Positions 39,301 through 48,101 of a DNA stretch of 64,000 bases are shown here, piece by piece. The notes beneath the pieces were generated by a model. That model was not told the origin of the DNA and made no database searches. It saw only the letters and a list, made by a program, of their open reading frames with translations. How positions within the stretch are numbered: position 1 is the first letter of the stretch; every line of letters begins with the position of its first letter. The position numbers and the translations under genes were made by a program. The stretch comes from Stomatobaculum longum (GTDB lineage Bacteria; Bacillota; Clostridia; Lachnospirales; Lachnospiraceae), in contig JH590861.1 in the NCBI GenBank assembly GCA_000242235.1, positions 142,692-206,691 of the forward strand, read 5' to 3'.

Positions 39301-41396
39301 TTTTGAGATTAGGTTCCTATTTGCAAGATCGCTATGAGATTCAAGCCATAATCGGCACCGGCGGCATGGCGGAAGTGTACCGCGCCTTCTGTCACAAATT
39401 GCAGCGCACAGTCGCCATAAAAGTCCTGAAGCAGGAATATAACGGCAACGAGGATTTTATTCGCCGCTTTACGCAGGAAGCGCTGGCAGCCGCCAAGGTC
39501 AATCATCCGAATCTCGTCAATGTCTACGAGGTCGAGCACACGGACGGCGTCTACTACATCGTCATGGAATTTGTGGACGGCATCACGCTGAAGGAGTACA
39601 TTCGCCAGAAGGGCAAGCTCGAACAGCAGGAGGCCATCGGCATTGCGATTCAGGTTGCAAACGGTCTCGGCGAAGTGCACCGGCAGGGCATTGTGCACCG
39701 CGATGTAAAGCCGCAGAACATGATTATTTCGAGCGACGGCAAGGTGAAGCTCGCGGACTTCGGCATTGCCCGCGCGGCCTCGACCGAGACACTCTCGCAG
39801 GAATCCATGGGTTCCGTGCACTATATTTCGCCGGAACACGCGCAGGGAAAGCCGACCGATGCGCGCAGCGACCTCTACTCGCTCGGCATCTGCCTCTATG
39901 AGATGGTCACGGGGCGTGTGCCCTTTGACGGCGAAGAGGCGGTCACCGTGCTGCTCGCGCAAATCAATCAGAAGCCGGTGTCGCCGCGCTCGCTGAATCC
40001 GGAGATCTCGGAAGAACTCAACTATATTATTTTAAAGAGTCTCGAGAAACGCCCGGCAGCGCGCTACCAGAGTGCGGCCGAGCTGATTCAGGACCTGGAG
40101 GCAGCGTCCAGGAACAGCGGTGACATATTACCCCGCGTGCAGGAGACGCACGGAACGGGCGGTGACACCATCCTGTTTCACACGGCGGATGTCACAGAGC
40201 GCGCGTCACAGGCCGACGGCGCGCGCGAAGAGACTGCAGAAGGCGAGGAAGAAACCGAGGACGAGGAAACATCGCCGACCGATCGCCGCCTCAATAAGCT
40301 GATTAAGGGCGTTGGCTTTGTACTTCTGGTGCTCTTACTCGGCGGCGGGATTGCAGCCGGACTCATACTCTCCGGCATGCTAAGGAAAGAGCCGACAGTC
40401 GCGGAGAGCGAGAGCGCCGAGACCGAATCGAGCTCCGCGCTCAGCGAGAAGCAGACCTATGTGCCGTACCTGATTGCGCTGAGTAGCGACGAGGCCGAGG
40501 AGAAACTCCGCGCGGACGACCTGACACTGGTCATTCAGCTCCGGAAGAATTCGGATCAGTTTGAAAAAGATGTCGTGATGGAGCAGGAGCCGAAGGCCGG
40601 CACCGTGGCACAGAAATACAGCAAGGTCTATGTGACGCTTAGCCTCGGCACCGCGGAAACCGAGCTCTCGGAACTGAATCTGGTCGGCACGGAGGAGGAG
40701 AGCGCAAAGAAGACGCTCACAGAGAAGGGCTTTTCCGTCGAAGAAAAGAGCGAATACTCCGACACGATTGAAAAGGGCAAAGTGGTTCGCCTGAGCCCCG
40801 AGAAAGTGAAAAAGGGCGATACCGTCACGCTGGTACTTTCCCTCGGCAAGGAACCGGAGAAGGTCAAGATGCCGGATCTTACCTACAACACGGAAGACAG
40901 CGCAAAACAGGCGCTCACCGAAGTCGGCCTGACGCTCGGTACCGTGACCAAAGAGCACTCGGACACCGTGCCGCAGGGACAGGTGATACGCCAGAGCGTG
41001 AGCAACGGGACGGAAATCGAAAAAGGCAAGAGTGTGGACCTTGTGCTAAGCGAGGGGCCGAAAGTCACCGCGGTCGAGTCCACGCAGGCGAGCGAGGCCG
41101 CGTCCCGCTATGTCGCCTCGATTGACACGAACTTTACGCTCTCGAATCTGATCGGACCGGATTCCGGCGCAACCAGCATCACGGTCATGGTGCGTCTTCG
41201 CCAGGATGTGAACGGTCAGACCGTATACCGGACGCTCATGGAGCCGCGCACCATTCGGGGCGATGCGATTCTGCCGCTCCGCTTCCGTACCATTGAGGGC
41301 GCCTACGGCGTGGACACGGGCTATGTGGAGATTGTGCGGACGGATAACGGCCAGGTGCTGCAGAGCTTTGATGTGCAGTTCTTCAAGGTACAATAA
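39297..41396 (+). CDS. prkC: PASTA-domain Ser/Thr protein kinase (PrkC/StkP type)
   Basis: 699 aa. Kinase domain at about 12-275 with GTGGMAEVYRA, catalytic HRDVKPQN and DFGIARAAS; acidic juxtamembrane stretch; one membrane helix near 335-360 (GVGFVLLVLLLGGGIAAGL); three extracellular PASTA domains (from YVPYLIALSSDEAEEKL, from LSELNLVGTEEESA and from MPDLTYNTEDSA) and a C-terminal Ser/Thr-rich region with a beta domain. Senses muropeptides/lipid II and controls cell-wall growth. Confidence 0.94.
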   Translation: MILRLGSYLQDRYEIQAIIGTGGMAEVYRAFCHKLQRTVAIKVLKQEYNGNEDFIRRFTQEALAAAKVNHPNLVNVYEVEHTDGVYYIVMEFVDGITLKEYIRQKGKLEQQEAIGIAIQVANGLGEVHRQGIVHRDVKPQNMIISSDGKVKLADFGIARAASTETLSQESMGSVHYISPEHAQGKPTDARSDLYSLGICLYEMVTGRVPFDGEEAVTVLLAQINQKPVSPRSLNPEISEELNYIILKSLEKRPAARYQSAAELIQDLEAASRNSGDILPRVQETHGTGGDTILFHTADVTERASQADGAREETAEGEEETEDEETSPTDRRLNKLIKGVGFVLLVLLLGGGIAAGLILSGMLRKEPTVAESESAETESSSALSEKQTYVPYLIALSSDEAEEKLRADDLTLVIQLRKNSDQFEKDVVMEQEPKAGTVAQKYSKVYVTLSLGTAETELSELNLVGTEEESAKKTLTEKGFSVEEKSEYSDTIEKGKVVRLSPEKVKKGDTVTLVLSLGKEPEKVKMPDLTYNTEDSAKQALTEVGLTLGTVTKEHSDTVPQGQVIRQSVSNGTEIEKGKSVDLVLSEGPKVTAVESTQASEAASRYVASIDTNFTLSNLIGPDSGATSITVMVRLRQDVNGQTVYRTLMEPRTIRGDAILPLRFRTIEGAYGVDTGYVEIVRTDNGQVLQSFDVQFFKVQ

Positions 41397-41399
41397 GCC

Positions 41400-42269
41400 A
41401 TGCGGGGAAAAATCATCAAAGGCATTGCCGGATTTTATCTCGTGGACTGTGGCGGTGAGGTCTTGACCTGCAAGGCGCGGGGCCTTTTCCGGAAACGGGG
41501 CGAAAAGCCGCTGGTCGGCGATCTCGCGGAAGTCGAGGCGGCACAGACCAGCGAGTCTGAGGCAAATATCGTAACTCTGTTGCCGCGGAAAAACCGCCTG
41601 ATTCGCCCGGCTGTCAGCAATGTGGATCAGGCGCTGGTCGTGATGGCGGTGCGGACACCCGACCCGCAGTTCTATCTGCTTGACCAGTATCTGGTCACAA
41701 TGGAACTGCAGGAAATACCGGCGGCGATTCTGTTCACCAAAGAAGATCTGGACAGAGGCGAACTCGCGGACTACCGAAGTCGCTACGAAACGGCGGGGTA
41801 TCCTGTCTTTTCGGTGAGCGCCGAAAACGGCAGCGGCCTCGAAGCGCTGCGCGCCTATCTTGCTGGCAAGACCACGGTGCTCGCCGGGCCCTCCGGGGTC
41901 GGAAAGTCGACTCTCACGAATTTACTTTGTCCCGCGGCGAACATGGAGACAGGAGAGCTGAGCCGCAAGAATTTGCGCGGCAAGCAGACCACGCGCCACA
42001 CCGAGCTCTTTTGCCTCGGCGAGAACAGCTATCTGCTCGACACGCCGGGCTTTACGGCAGTCGAGGTATGGGGCGATACGGAGGCATTCAAACAGGCGTT
42101 TCCGGAAATCCGGGCTTTGGAGGGACAGTGCCGCTTTACCGGCTGTAACCACGGGGCGGAACCGGACTGCGCCGTCAAGGCAGCGGTTGCCCGCGGCGAG
42201 ATTGCGGCGAGCCGCTATGAGAGCTATCGGAAGATGGCGGAAGAGAGCGCAGAGAGGAGAAAATATTGA
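41400..42269 (+). CDS. rsgA: Ribosome small subunit GTPase RsgA
   Basis: 289 aa: OB fold, circularly permuted GTPase with G4 TKED before G1 GPSGVGKST and G3 DTPG, and a zinc-binding C-terminal domain (CRFTGCNHGAEPDC). Late 30S assembly factor. Confidence 0.95.
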   Translation: MRGKIIKGIAGFYLVDCGGEVLTCKARGLFRKRGEKPLVGDLAEVEAAQTSESEANIVTLLPRKNRLIRPAVSNVDQALVVMAVRTPDPQFYLLDQYLVTMELQEIPAAILFTKEDLDRGELADYRSRYETAGYPVFSVSAENGSGLEALRAYLAGKTTVLAGPSGVGKSTLTNLLCPAANMETGELSRKNLRGKQTTRHTELFCLGENSYLLDTPGFTAVEVWGDTEAFKQAFPEIRALEGQCRFTGCNHGAEPDCAVKAAVARGEIAASRYESYRKMAEESAERRKY

Positions 42270-42946
42270 AGACATATCGTTTGGCACCGTCCCTCTTGTC
42301 GGCGGATTTTACGGAACTCGGCAGTCAGATTGACCTTCTCAAGTCTCTGGGGGTTCGCGCCCTGCACTGCGACATTATGGACGGCGATTTCGTGCCGAGC
42401 ATTTCCTTCGGCATGCCGGTTCTTAAATCCATTCGAAAGAGAACGGATCTCTATCTGGATGCGCACCTCATGGTGACGGAACCGGACCGCTATATCGACG
42501 CCTTTGTCGAAGCGGGCGCGGACGGCATTACGGTGCACGCCGAGGCCTGTCGGCATCTGGATCGCACGGTGCAGCACATCAAGGCCTGCGGCAAGAAGGC
42601 GGCGGTCGCTTTGAATCCGGCCACATCGCTCGTCGCGGTCGAGGACATTCTGCCGGAACTTGACATGGTCCTTATTATGTCGGTGAATCCGGGCTTCGGC
42701 GGGCAGAGTTACATTCCCTACTGCACGGATAAGATTCGCAGACTGCGGGCGCTCGCAGATCAAAAACATCCGGAACTCTCGATTCAGGTGGACGGCGGCG
42801 TGAACCGGAAAACACTTGCGGAAGTGCTCGCTGCGGGAGCGGATGACATTGTCGCGGGATCGGCCGTTTTCGGCGGAAATATCGCGGAAAATGTCGCCTT
42901 TTTCAGGGATGCGTTCCGACAGGCGGAGGCAAAAGAAAAGGCATGA
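42266..42946 (+). CDS. rpe: Ribulose-phosphate 3-epimerase
   Basis: 226 aa TIM barrel. LAPSLLSADF, HCDIMDGDFVPSISFG, DAHLMV, MSVNPGFGGQSY and VDGGVN carry the active-site Asp, His and metal ligands. Interconverts ribulose-5-P and xylulose-5-P. TTG start overlapping the rsgA stop, with AGAGAGGAG upstream. Confidence 0.95.
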   Translation: MKTYRLAPSLLSADFTELGSQIDLLKSLGVRALHCDIMDGDFVPSISFGMPVLKSIRKRTDLYLDAHLMVTEPDRYIDAFVEAGADGITVHAEACRHLDRTVQHIKACGKKAAVALNPATSLVAVEDILPELDMVLIMSVNPGFGGQSYIPYCTDKIRRLRALADQKHPELSIQVDGGVNRKTLAEVLAAGADDIVAGSAVFGGNIAENVAFFRDAFRQAEAKEKA

Positions 42947-43656
42947 AACGGGCGCTGTTAATTGCGAGCGGTCATGTGGACAAATATTTCGCGGAGCGGG
43001 TCATAAGCGCGCTGCGGGAAATCGAAAATCCGATTATGTTTGCGGCAGCCGACGGCGGCCTCAGAACCTTTGATATGCTCGGCTTACGGCCGGCACTTCT
43101 GGTCGGGGATTTCGATACGGTTGAGGCAGAGATTCTCGCGCGTTATCTCGACTGCCCGGACATAGAAGTGCAGCGCCATAATCCGGTCAAGGACGACTCC
43201 GATCTTGCGCTCGCAATCGGCGCGCTTGCGGAAAAAGGTTGTGCGGAGATTTATGTGCTCGGCGCACTCGGCGGCAGGGCAGATCACAGCCTCGCCAACA
43301 TGCGTCTCTGCTATGCTTACAAAAAAAGAGGTGTGTCGCTGTATTTGCTGGATGAGCAGAACCGCATCCGCTGCGTTTTGGCAACCGAGCGGCATTTTTC
43401 GCTTCGGCGGGACAGGCAGTGGGGAAAGTATCTCGGCTTTTTCCCGATCGGCGGAACCGTGGAAATCAAGAGTCTGAGAGGCGTGCGCTATCCGCTCACC
43501 GACTTTTCGCTGAGCGATGAGACAGCGCCGACATTGACCGTGAGCAATGAAATCAGCGCCGACAGTGCGGAACTGGAACTTTCGGGAGACCCGGTGGCGG
43601 GACTCCTCCTGATTGAGAGTTGTGACAGAGAGGAGTCAAAATGGATCAGGTCGTAA
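42943..43656 (+). CDS. thiN: Thiamine pyrophosphokinase
   Basis: 237 aa. AADGGLRTF, GDFDT, KDDSDLALA and LGALGGRADHSLAN are family motifs for ATP and thiamine binding. Makes thiamine diphosphate from thiamine. Overlaps rpe by ATGA and the next gene by 16 bases. No TPP riboswitch precedes it. Confidence 0.93.
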   Translation: MKRALLIASGHVDKYFAERVISALREIENPIMFAAADGGLRTFDMLGLRPALLVGDFDTVEAEILARYLDCPDIEVQRHNPVKDDSDLALAIGALAEKGCAEIYVLGALGGRADHSLANMRLCYAYKKRGVSLYLLDEQNRIRCVLATERHFSLRRDRQWGKYLGFFPIGGTVEIKSLRGVRYPLTDFSLSDETAPTLTVSNEISADSAELELSGDPVAGLLLIESCDREESKWIRS

Positions 43657-44141
43657 ACTGGTTTGCGACAACCGTAGGAAGCAGAATATCGGCGGAGGCA
43701 GTCACCTTTATCGTTTCCCTTTTGCCCATACTGGAATGCAGAGGCGGATTATTGCTGGCGTCTATCCTCAAGGTAAACCTGCTAAAGGCAATACCGCTGG
43801 TCATTGTCGGGAACATACTCCCGATTCCGTTCGTGCTGCTTTTTATGCGTCACATTTTGAATTTTATGCGCCGCTTTTCGGTGACGCGTCCCTTTGTCGA
43901 GTGGCTCGAAAAGCGCGCCAAAAATAAGTCGGCAGGTTTAAAGCGCGGCGAGTTCTGGGGGCTTTTGCTCTTTGTAGGAATACCGCTGCCCGGAACCGGC
44001 GGTTGGACAGGCGCACTGGTCGCCAGTTTAATGGAGATGGACTTTAAAAAAGCGATGCTCGCAATTTCGCTCGGCGTATTGCTTGCGACCTTTATTATGG
44101 CAATTGTCTCTTACGGACTGTTGGGTATTTTGTTTCACTGA
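43641..44141 (+). CDS. Small multi-drug export family membrane protein (COG2426)
   Basis: 166 aa, four to five membrane segments. VSLLPILECRGGL, PIPFVLLF and the phrase GIPLPGTGGWTGALVA match the PF06695 family. The export role in the family name is weakly supported; function unknown. Confidence 0.8.
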   Translation: MDQVVNWFATTVGSRISAEAVTFIVSLLPILECRGGLLLASILKVNLLKAIPLVIVGNILPIPFVLLFMRHILNFMRRFSVTRPFVEWLEKRAKNKSAGLKRGEFWGLLLFVGIPLPGTGGWTGALVASLMEMDFKKAMLAISLGVLLATFIMAIVSYGLLGILFH

Positions 44142-44148
44142 GAGGCAG

Positions 44149-44185
44149 AGACAAGCGGGGCTGTGCCCCGGCTTGTCTTGTTTTC
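44149..44185 (+). terminator. Terminator of the ftsK-thiN gene run
   Basis: AGACAAGC-GGGC pairs with GCCC-GGCTTGTCT, then TGTTTTC. Overlaps the following promoter. Confidence 0.85.
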
Positions 44186-44201
44186 ATTTTCGGTGTATAA
44201 T
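44173..44201 (+). promoter_or_regulatory. Promoter of serS
   Basis: TTGTCT (44173-44178), 17-base spacer, TATAAT (44196-44201). The leader is short, so no T-box fits before serS. Confidence 0.65.
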
Positions 44202-44249
44202 CGGTTAAATCTTTTTTTGCGGGCGGACAAGCGCTTAGGAGGAGTAGGC

Positions 44250-45533
44250 ATGATTGATATTCGGTTTCTGCGGGAAAACCCGGAGGCGGTGAAGGAGAAT
44301 ATTCGGAAGAAGTTTCAGGAGCAGAAGCTCCCGCTGGTGGACGAAGTCATTGCGCTCGATGAGGAGAGCCGCAAGACGCAGGCGGAGGCCGATCAGCTTC
44401 GCAGCGACCGGAATAAAATCTCAAAGAGCATCGGCGCTCTGATGGGACAGGGCAAGAAGGACGAGGCCGAGAAGGCGAAAGAAGAAGTCGCAAAGATTAA
44501 CGAGCGCCTCGCGGCACTCGAGCCGAGAGAGGCGGAAATCACGGCCAGAATCCGGGAGATTATGCTGACCATCCCGCAGATCATGGATCCGTCGGTTCCG
44601 ATCGGCAAGGACGATTCCTGCAATGTCGAAATTCAGCGCTACGGCGAGCCGGTGGTGCCGGACTTTGAGATTCCCTACCACACGGATATTATGGAGCGCC
44701 TGCACGGCATTGACTTAGAGGCGGCCGGCAAAGTCGCGGGCAACGGCTTCTACTACCTGCTCGGCGACATTGCGAGACTGCACTCGGCGGTGCTGAGTTA
44801 CGCGCGCGACTTTATGATCGATCGCGGCTTCACCTATGTGATTCCACCCTACATGATCCACTCCGATGTCGTGACCGGCGTGATGAGCTTCCCCGAGATG
44901 GACGCGATGATGTATAAAATCGAGGGCGAGGATCTCTACCTGATCGGCACGAGCGAGCACTCGATGATCGGCCGCTTTATTGACAGCGTGAACGACGAGG
45001 CAAAGCTCCCCTACACGCTGACTTCCTATTCCCCCTGTTTCCGCAAGGAGAAGGGCGCACACGGCATCGAAGAGCGCGGTGTGTATCGCATTCACCAGTT
45101 CGAGAAGCAGGAGATGATTGTCATCTGCAAGCCGGAAGAGTCGATGGACTGGTATAACAAGCTCTGGCAGAACACCGTGGATTTCTTCCGCAGCCTCGAT
45201 ATTCCGGTCAGAACGCTCGAGTGCTGCTCCGGCGATCTTGCGGATCTCAAGGTCAAGAGCTGTGACGTGGAGGCCTGGAGCCCGCGCCAGAAGAAGTATT
45301 TCGAGGTGGGCAGCTGCTCGAACCTCGGCGATGCGCAGGCGCGCCGTCTCCGCATCCGCGTGAAGGGCGCGGACGGCAAGAAGTACCTCGCCCACACTTT
45401 GAATAACACCTGCGTCGCACCGCCGCGTATGCTGATTGCGTTCCTCGAGAATAATCTGCAGGCGGACGGATCGGTCCGCATTCCCGAAGCACTTCGTCCC
45501 TACATGGGCGGCAAGTCTGAGCTGAGAGCCTGA
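44250..45533 (+). CDS. serS: Seryl-tRNA synthetase
   Basis: 427 aa class II synthetase. N-terminal tRNA-binding coiled coil (about 30-105), motif 2 FRKEKGAHG(I)[13 protein letters not shown] and motif 3 ending in [24 protein letters not shown] before ATG 44250. Confidence 0.97.
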   Translation: MIDIRFLRENPEAVKENIRKKFQEQKLPLVDEVIALDEESRKTQAEADQLRSDRNKISKSIGALMGQGKKDEAEKAKEEVAKINERLAALEPREAEITARIREIMLTIPQIMDPSVPIGKDDSCNVEIQRYGEPVVPDFEIPYHTDIMERLHGIDLEAAGKVAGNGFYYLLGDIARLHSAVLSYARDFMIDRGFTYVIPPYMIHSDVVTGVMSFPEMDAMMYKIEGEDLYLIGTSEHSMIGRFIDSVNDEAKLPYTLTSYSPCFRKEKGAHGIEERGVYRIHQFEKQEMIVICKPEESMDWYNKLWQNTVDFFRSLDIPVRTLECCSGDLADLKVKSCDVEAWSPRQKKYFEVGSCSNLGDAQARRLRIRVKGADGKKYLAHTLNNTCVAPPRMLIAFLENNLQADGSVRIPEALRPYMGGKSELRA

Positions 45534-45546
45534 AAGGAGTAAAGAG

Positions 45547-47052
45547 ATGGCATACTATTTTGAGGAACCGTCGAGAACATTCGGAGAGTACCTTCTGGTT
45601 CCGGGATACAGCTCCGCACAGTGTGTCCCGACTGCTGTGAGTCTGAAAACGCCGCTGGTGCGTTTCCGGAAGGGCGAGGAGCAGTGCCCGATTGAGATGA
45701 ATATCCCGATGGTCTCCGCCATCATGCAGTCGGTCTCCGGCGATAAGCTCGCGATTGCGCTCGCAAAGCAGGGCGGCGTCTCCTTCATCTACGGCTCCCA
45801 GAGTGTCGAGGATGAGGCGGATATGGTGCGCCGCGTCAAGCAGTACAAGAAGGGCTTTGTGACTTCGGATTCGAACCTGCCGCCGACCGCAACCCTGGCG
45901 GATGTGCTCGAGCTGAAGAATGAGACCGGCCACTCGACGGTCGCCATCACGGATGACGGCACGGCGCACGGCAAGCTGCTTGGCATTGTCGCGAGTCGCG
46001 ACTACCGCCTGTCCCGTATGCCGATGGATCTCAGCGTTAAGGAGTTCATGACACCGCTCGAGCGCCTCATCACGGCGCCGGCGAGCACAAATCTCCACGA
46101 CTGCAATGACATTATCTGGGACAACAAGATTAACTCCCTGCCGCTTGTCGACGACGAGGGCAGACTCCAGTACATGGTGTTCCGCAAGGACTACGACAGC
46201 CACAAGGAGAATGTGAACGAGCTTCTCGACGAGAACAAGTCCTATGTGGTCGGCGCAGGCATCAATACGCGCGACTATGAGACTCGCGTCCCGGCTCTGG
46301 TCGAGGCGGGTGTCGATGTGCTCTGCATCGATTCCTCCGAGGGGTATTCCGAGTGGCAGGAGAGAACCATCTCCTGGATTCGCGCAAACTACGGCGACCG
46401 CGTCAAGGTCGGCGCGGGCAATGTTGTGGATCGCGAGGGCTTCCTCTTCCTCGCGAAGGCAGGCGCCGATTTCGTGAAGATCGGCATCGGCGGCGGCTCC
46501 ATCTGCATCACCCGCGAGACCAAGGGCATCGGCAGAGGTCAGGCGACGGCAGTCATCGAAGTCGCAAAGGCGAGAGATGACTACTTCAAGCAGACTGGCA
46601 TCTATGTGCCGATTTGCTCGGACGGCGGCATTGTCCACGACTACCACATCACGCTGGCGCTTGCGATGGGCGCCGATTTCGTGATGCTGGGTCGCTATTT
46701 TGCGCGCTTTGACGAGAGCCCGACCGCAAAGCTCCGTATCAACGGCAACTATGTCAAGGAGTACTGGGGCGAGGGTTCGAACCGCGCGCGGAACTGGCAG
46801 CGCTACGACCTCGGCGGCGCACAGAAGCTCTCGTTCGAAGAGGGCGTGGACAGCTATGTCCCCTATGCGGGCACACTCGCGGAGGGCGTGCAGACGACAC
46901 TCTACAAAGTGCGCTCGACCATGTGCAACTGCGGCGCGCTTTCCATCGAAGAGCTGCAGGAGAAGGCGAGACTGACCGTTGTCTCCTCGACCTCGATTGT
47001 CGAGGGCGGCAGCCACGATGTCATTCTCAGGAACAATAACCAGACGAACTGA
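45547..47052 (+). CDS. guaB: IMP dehydrogenase, Tritrichomonas type
   Basis: 501 aa. TIM barrel with two CBS domains inserted (about 100-225). The catalytic loop is [20 protein letters not shown] with the Cys nucleophile; flap region [16 protein letters not shown] with the Arg-Tyr pair; ending [11 protein letters not shown]. Both loop and flap read like the well-studied Tritrichomonas foetus enzyme rather than the common bacterial GuaB (GSICTTR). Oxidises IMP to XMP with NAD+, the committed step to GMP. Starts 13 bases after serS, with AAAGGAG. Confidence 0.93.
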   Translation: MAYYFEEPSRTFGEYLLVPGYSSAQCVPTAVSLKTPLVRFRKGEEQCPIEMNIPMVSAIMQSVSGDKLAIALAKQGGVSFIYGSQSVEDEADMVRRVKQYKKGFVTSDSNLPPTATLADVLELKNETGHSTVAITDDGTAHGKLLGIVASRDYRLSRMPMDLSVKEFMTPLERLITAPASTNLHDCNDIIWDNKINSLPLVDDEGRLQYMVFRKDYDSHKENVNELLDENKSYVVGAGINTRDYETRVPALVEAGVDVLCIDSSEGYSEWQERTISWIRANYGDRVKVGAGNVVDREGFLFLAKAGADFVKIGIGGGSICITRETKGIGRGQATAVIEVAKARDDYFKQTGIYVPICSDGGIVHDYHITLALAMGADFVMLGRYFARFDESPTAKLRINGNYVKEYWGEGSNRARNWQRYDLGGAQKLSFEEGVDSYVPYAGTLAEGVQTTLYKVRSTMCNCGALSIEELQEKARLTVVSSTSIVEGGSHDVILRNNNQTN

Positions 47053-47063
47053 CAGGGGGTTCC

Positions 47064-48074
47064 GTGAAAAAGAAATCCCTCGCGGCGCTGTGCCTGATCG
47101 CAGTGCTGCTAATCGGAATTCTTTGGCGCCTGCAGGCAGAGCGAATGAACCGAAAGCCGCTGGAGCGCAGCGGCTTTCTCTTTGACACCGTGATTGCGGT
47201 CTCGCTCTACGACAAGCAGGACGAGACTGTGCTCGATGAGGCCTTTCAGCTGCTCGAGCACTACGAGGAAGTGTTTTCGCCGACGAAGACCGACAGCGAG
47301 CTGTACCGCATGAACCACCGCGGCAGCGGCGTCACAACCTGGAAGGCGAGCCCTGCGATGCTCGACATGGTAAAGCTCGGACTCCGCTACAGTGAGCTCT
47401 CCGACGGCGCCTTTGATGTGACGGTACTTCCGCTGAGTTCGCTCTGGAACTTTTCGGGCGGCGAGCCCAAGCTGCCTTCCGAGGCAGAGATTCAGGCGGC
47501 GCTCGCAAAAGTCGACTATCGGCGCGTGCACATCGAGGGAGATGTGATCGACTTCGGCGATGATGTCACGCAGATTGACTCGGGTTCCACGGCAAAGGGA
47601 TATATTGCCGACCGCCTGAAGGATTTTCTAGTCGAGAAGGGCGTCAAGAGCGCCATCATCAACCTCGGCGGCAATGTGCTCTGCATCGGCGAAAAGGCGA
47701 AGGGAAAGCCCTTCCAGATTGCCATCCGGAAACCGGAAGAGCACTCGAACGATGTCGTCAAAATTCTGAATATCGACGGGCTCTCCGTCGTATCCTCGGG
47801 CGTCTATGAGCGCTATTTCGACATTGACGGCGTCCACTATCACCATATCTTGAATCCGCGTACAGGCTACCCCTATCAGAACGGCATCACGTCCGTGACC
47901 ATAGTGGGGCCGAGTTCGGCGGAGTGCGATGCGCTCTCGACGACGGTTTTTTCGCTGGGGCAGGAGGCCGGTATGGCGCTGCTCAACCGCACAGAGGGCT
48001 ATTACGGCTATATGATTCTGGAAGACGGCACCATGCTGACTTCGGAGGGTGCACAGCCCGGTAAGAATCCGTAA
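47064..48074 (+). CDS. apbE: FAD:protein FMN transferase (ApbE)
   Basis: 336 aa with an N-terminal signal anchor (SLAALCLIAVLLIGILW). Family motifs: SDGAFDVTVLPLSSLW, IDSGSTAKGYIADRL, INLGGNVLCIG, and HHILNPRTGYP with the metal-binding region DALSTTVFSLG. Moves FMN from FAD onto Thr of exported flavoproteins (Rnf/Nqr or fumarate reductase type). No clear lipobox. GTG start behind AGGGGG. Confidence 0.9.
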   Translation: MKKKSLAALCLIAVLLIGILWRLQAERMNRKPLERSGFLFDTVIAVSLYDKQDETVLDEAFQLLEHYEEVFSPTKTDSELYRMNHRGSGVTTWKASPAMLDMVKLGLRYSELSDGAFDVTVLPLSSLWNFSGGEPKLPSEAEIQAALAKVDYRRVHIEGDVIDFGDDVTQIDSGSTAKGYIADRLKDFLVEKGVKSAIINLGGNVLCIGEKAKGKPFQIAIRKPEEHSNDVVKILNIDGLSVVSSGVYERYFDIDGVHYHHILNPRTGYPYQNGITSVTIVGPSSAECDALSTTVFSLGQEAGMALLNRTEGYYGYMILEDGTMLTSEGAQPGKNP

Positions 48075-48101
48075 CGTTTTGGGAAGGAGTTAAAACGGCC
48101 G

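Noticed and set aside
42943-43656. TPP riboswitch for thiN
   Set aside because: The gene overlaps rpe by four bases and has no leader of its own.
44150-44249. T-box leader before serS
   Set aside because: Only about 40 bases of transcript precede the gene, with no T-box sequence.
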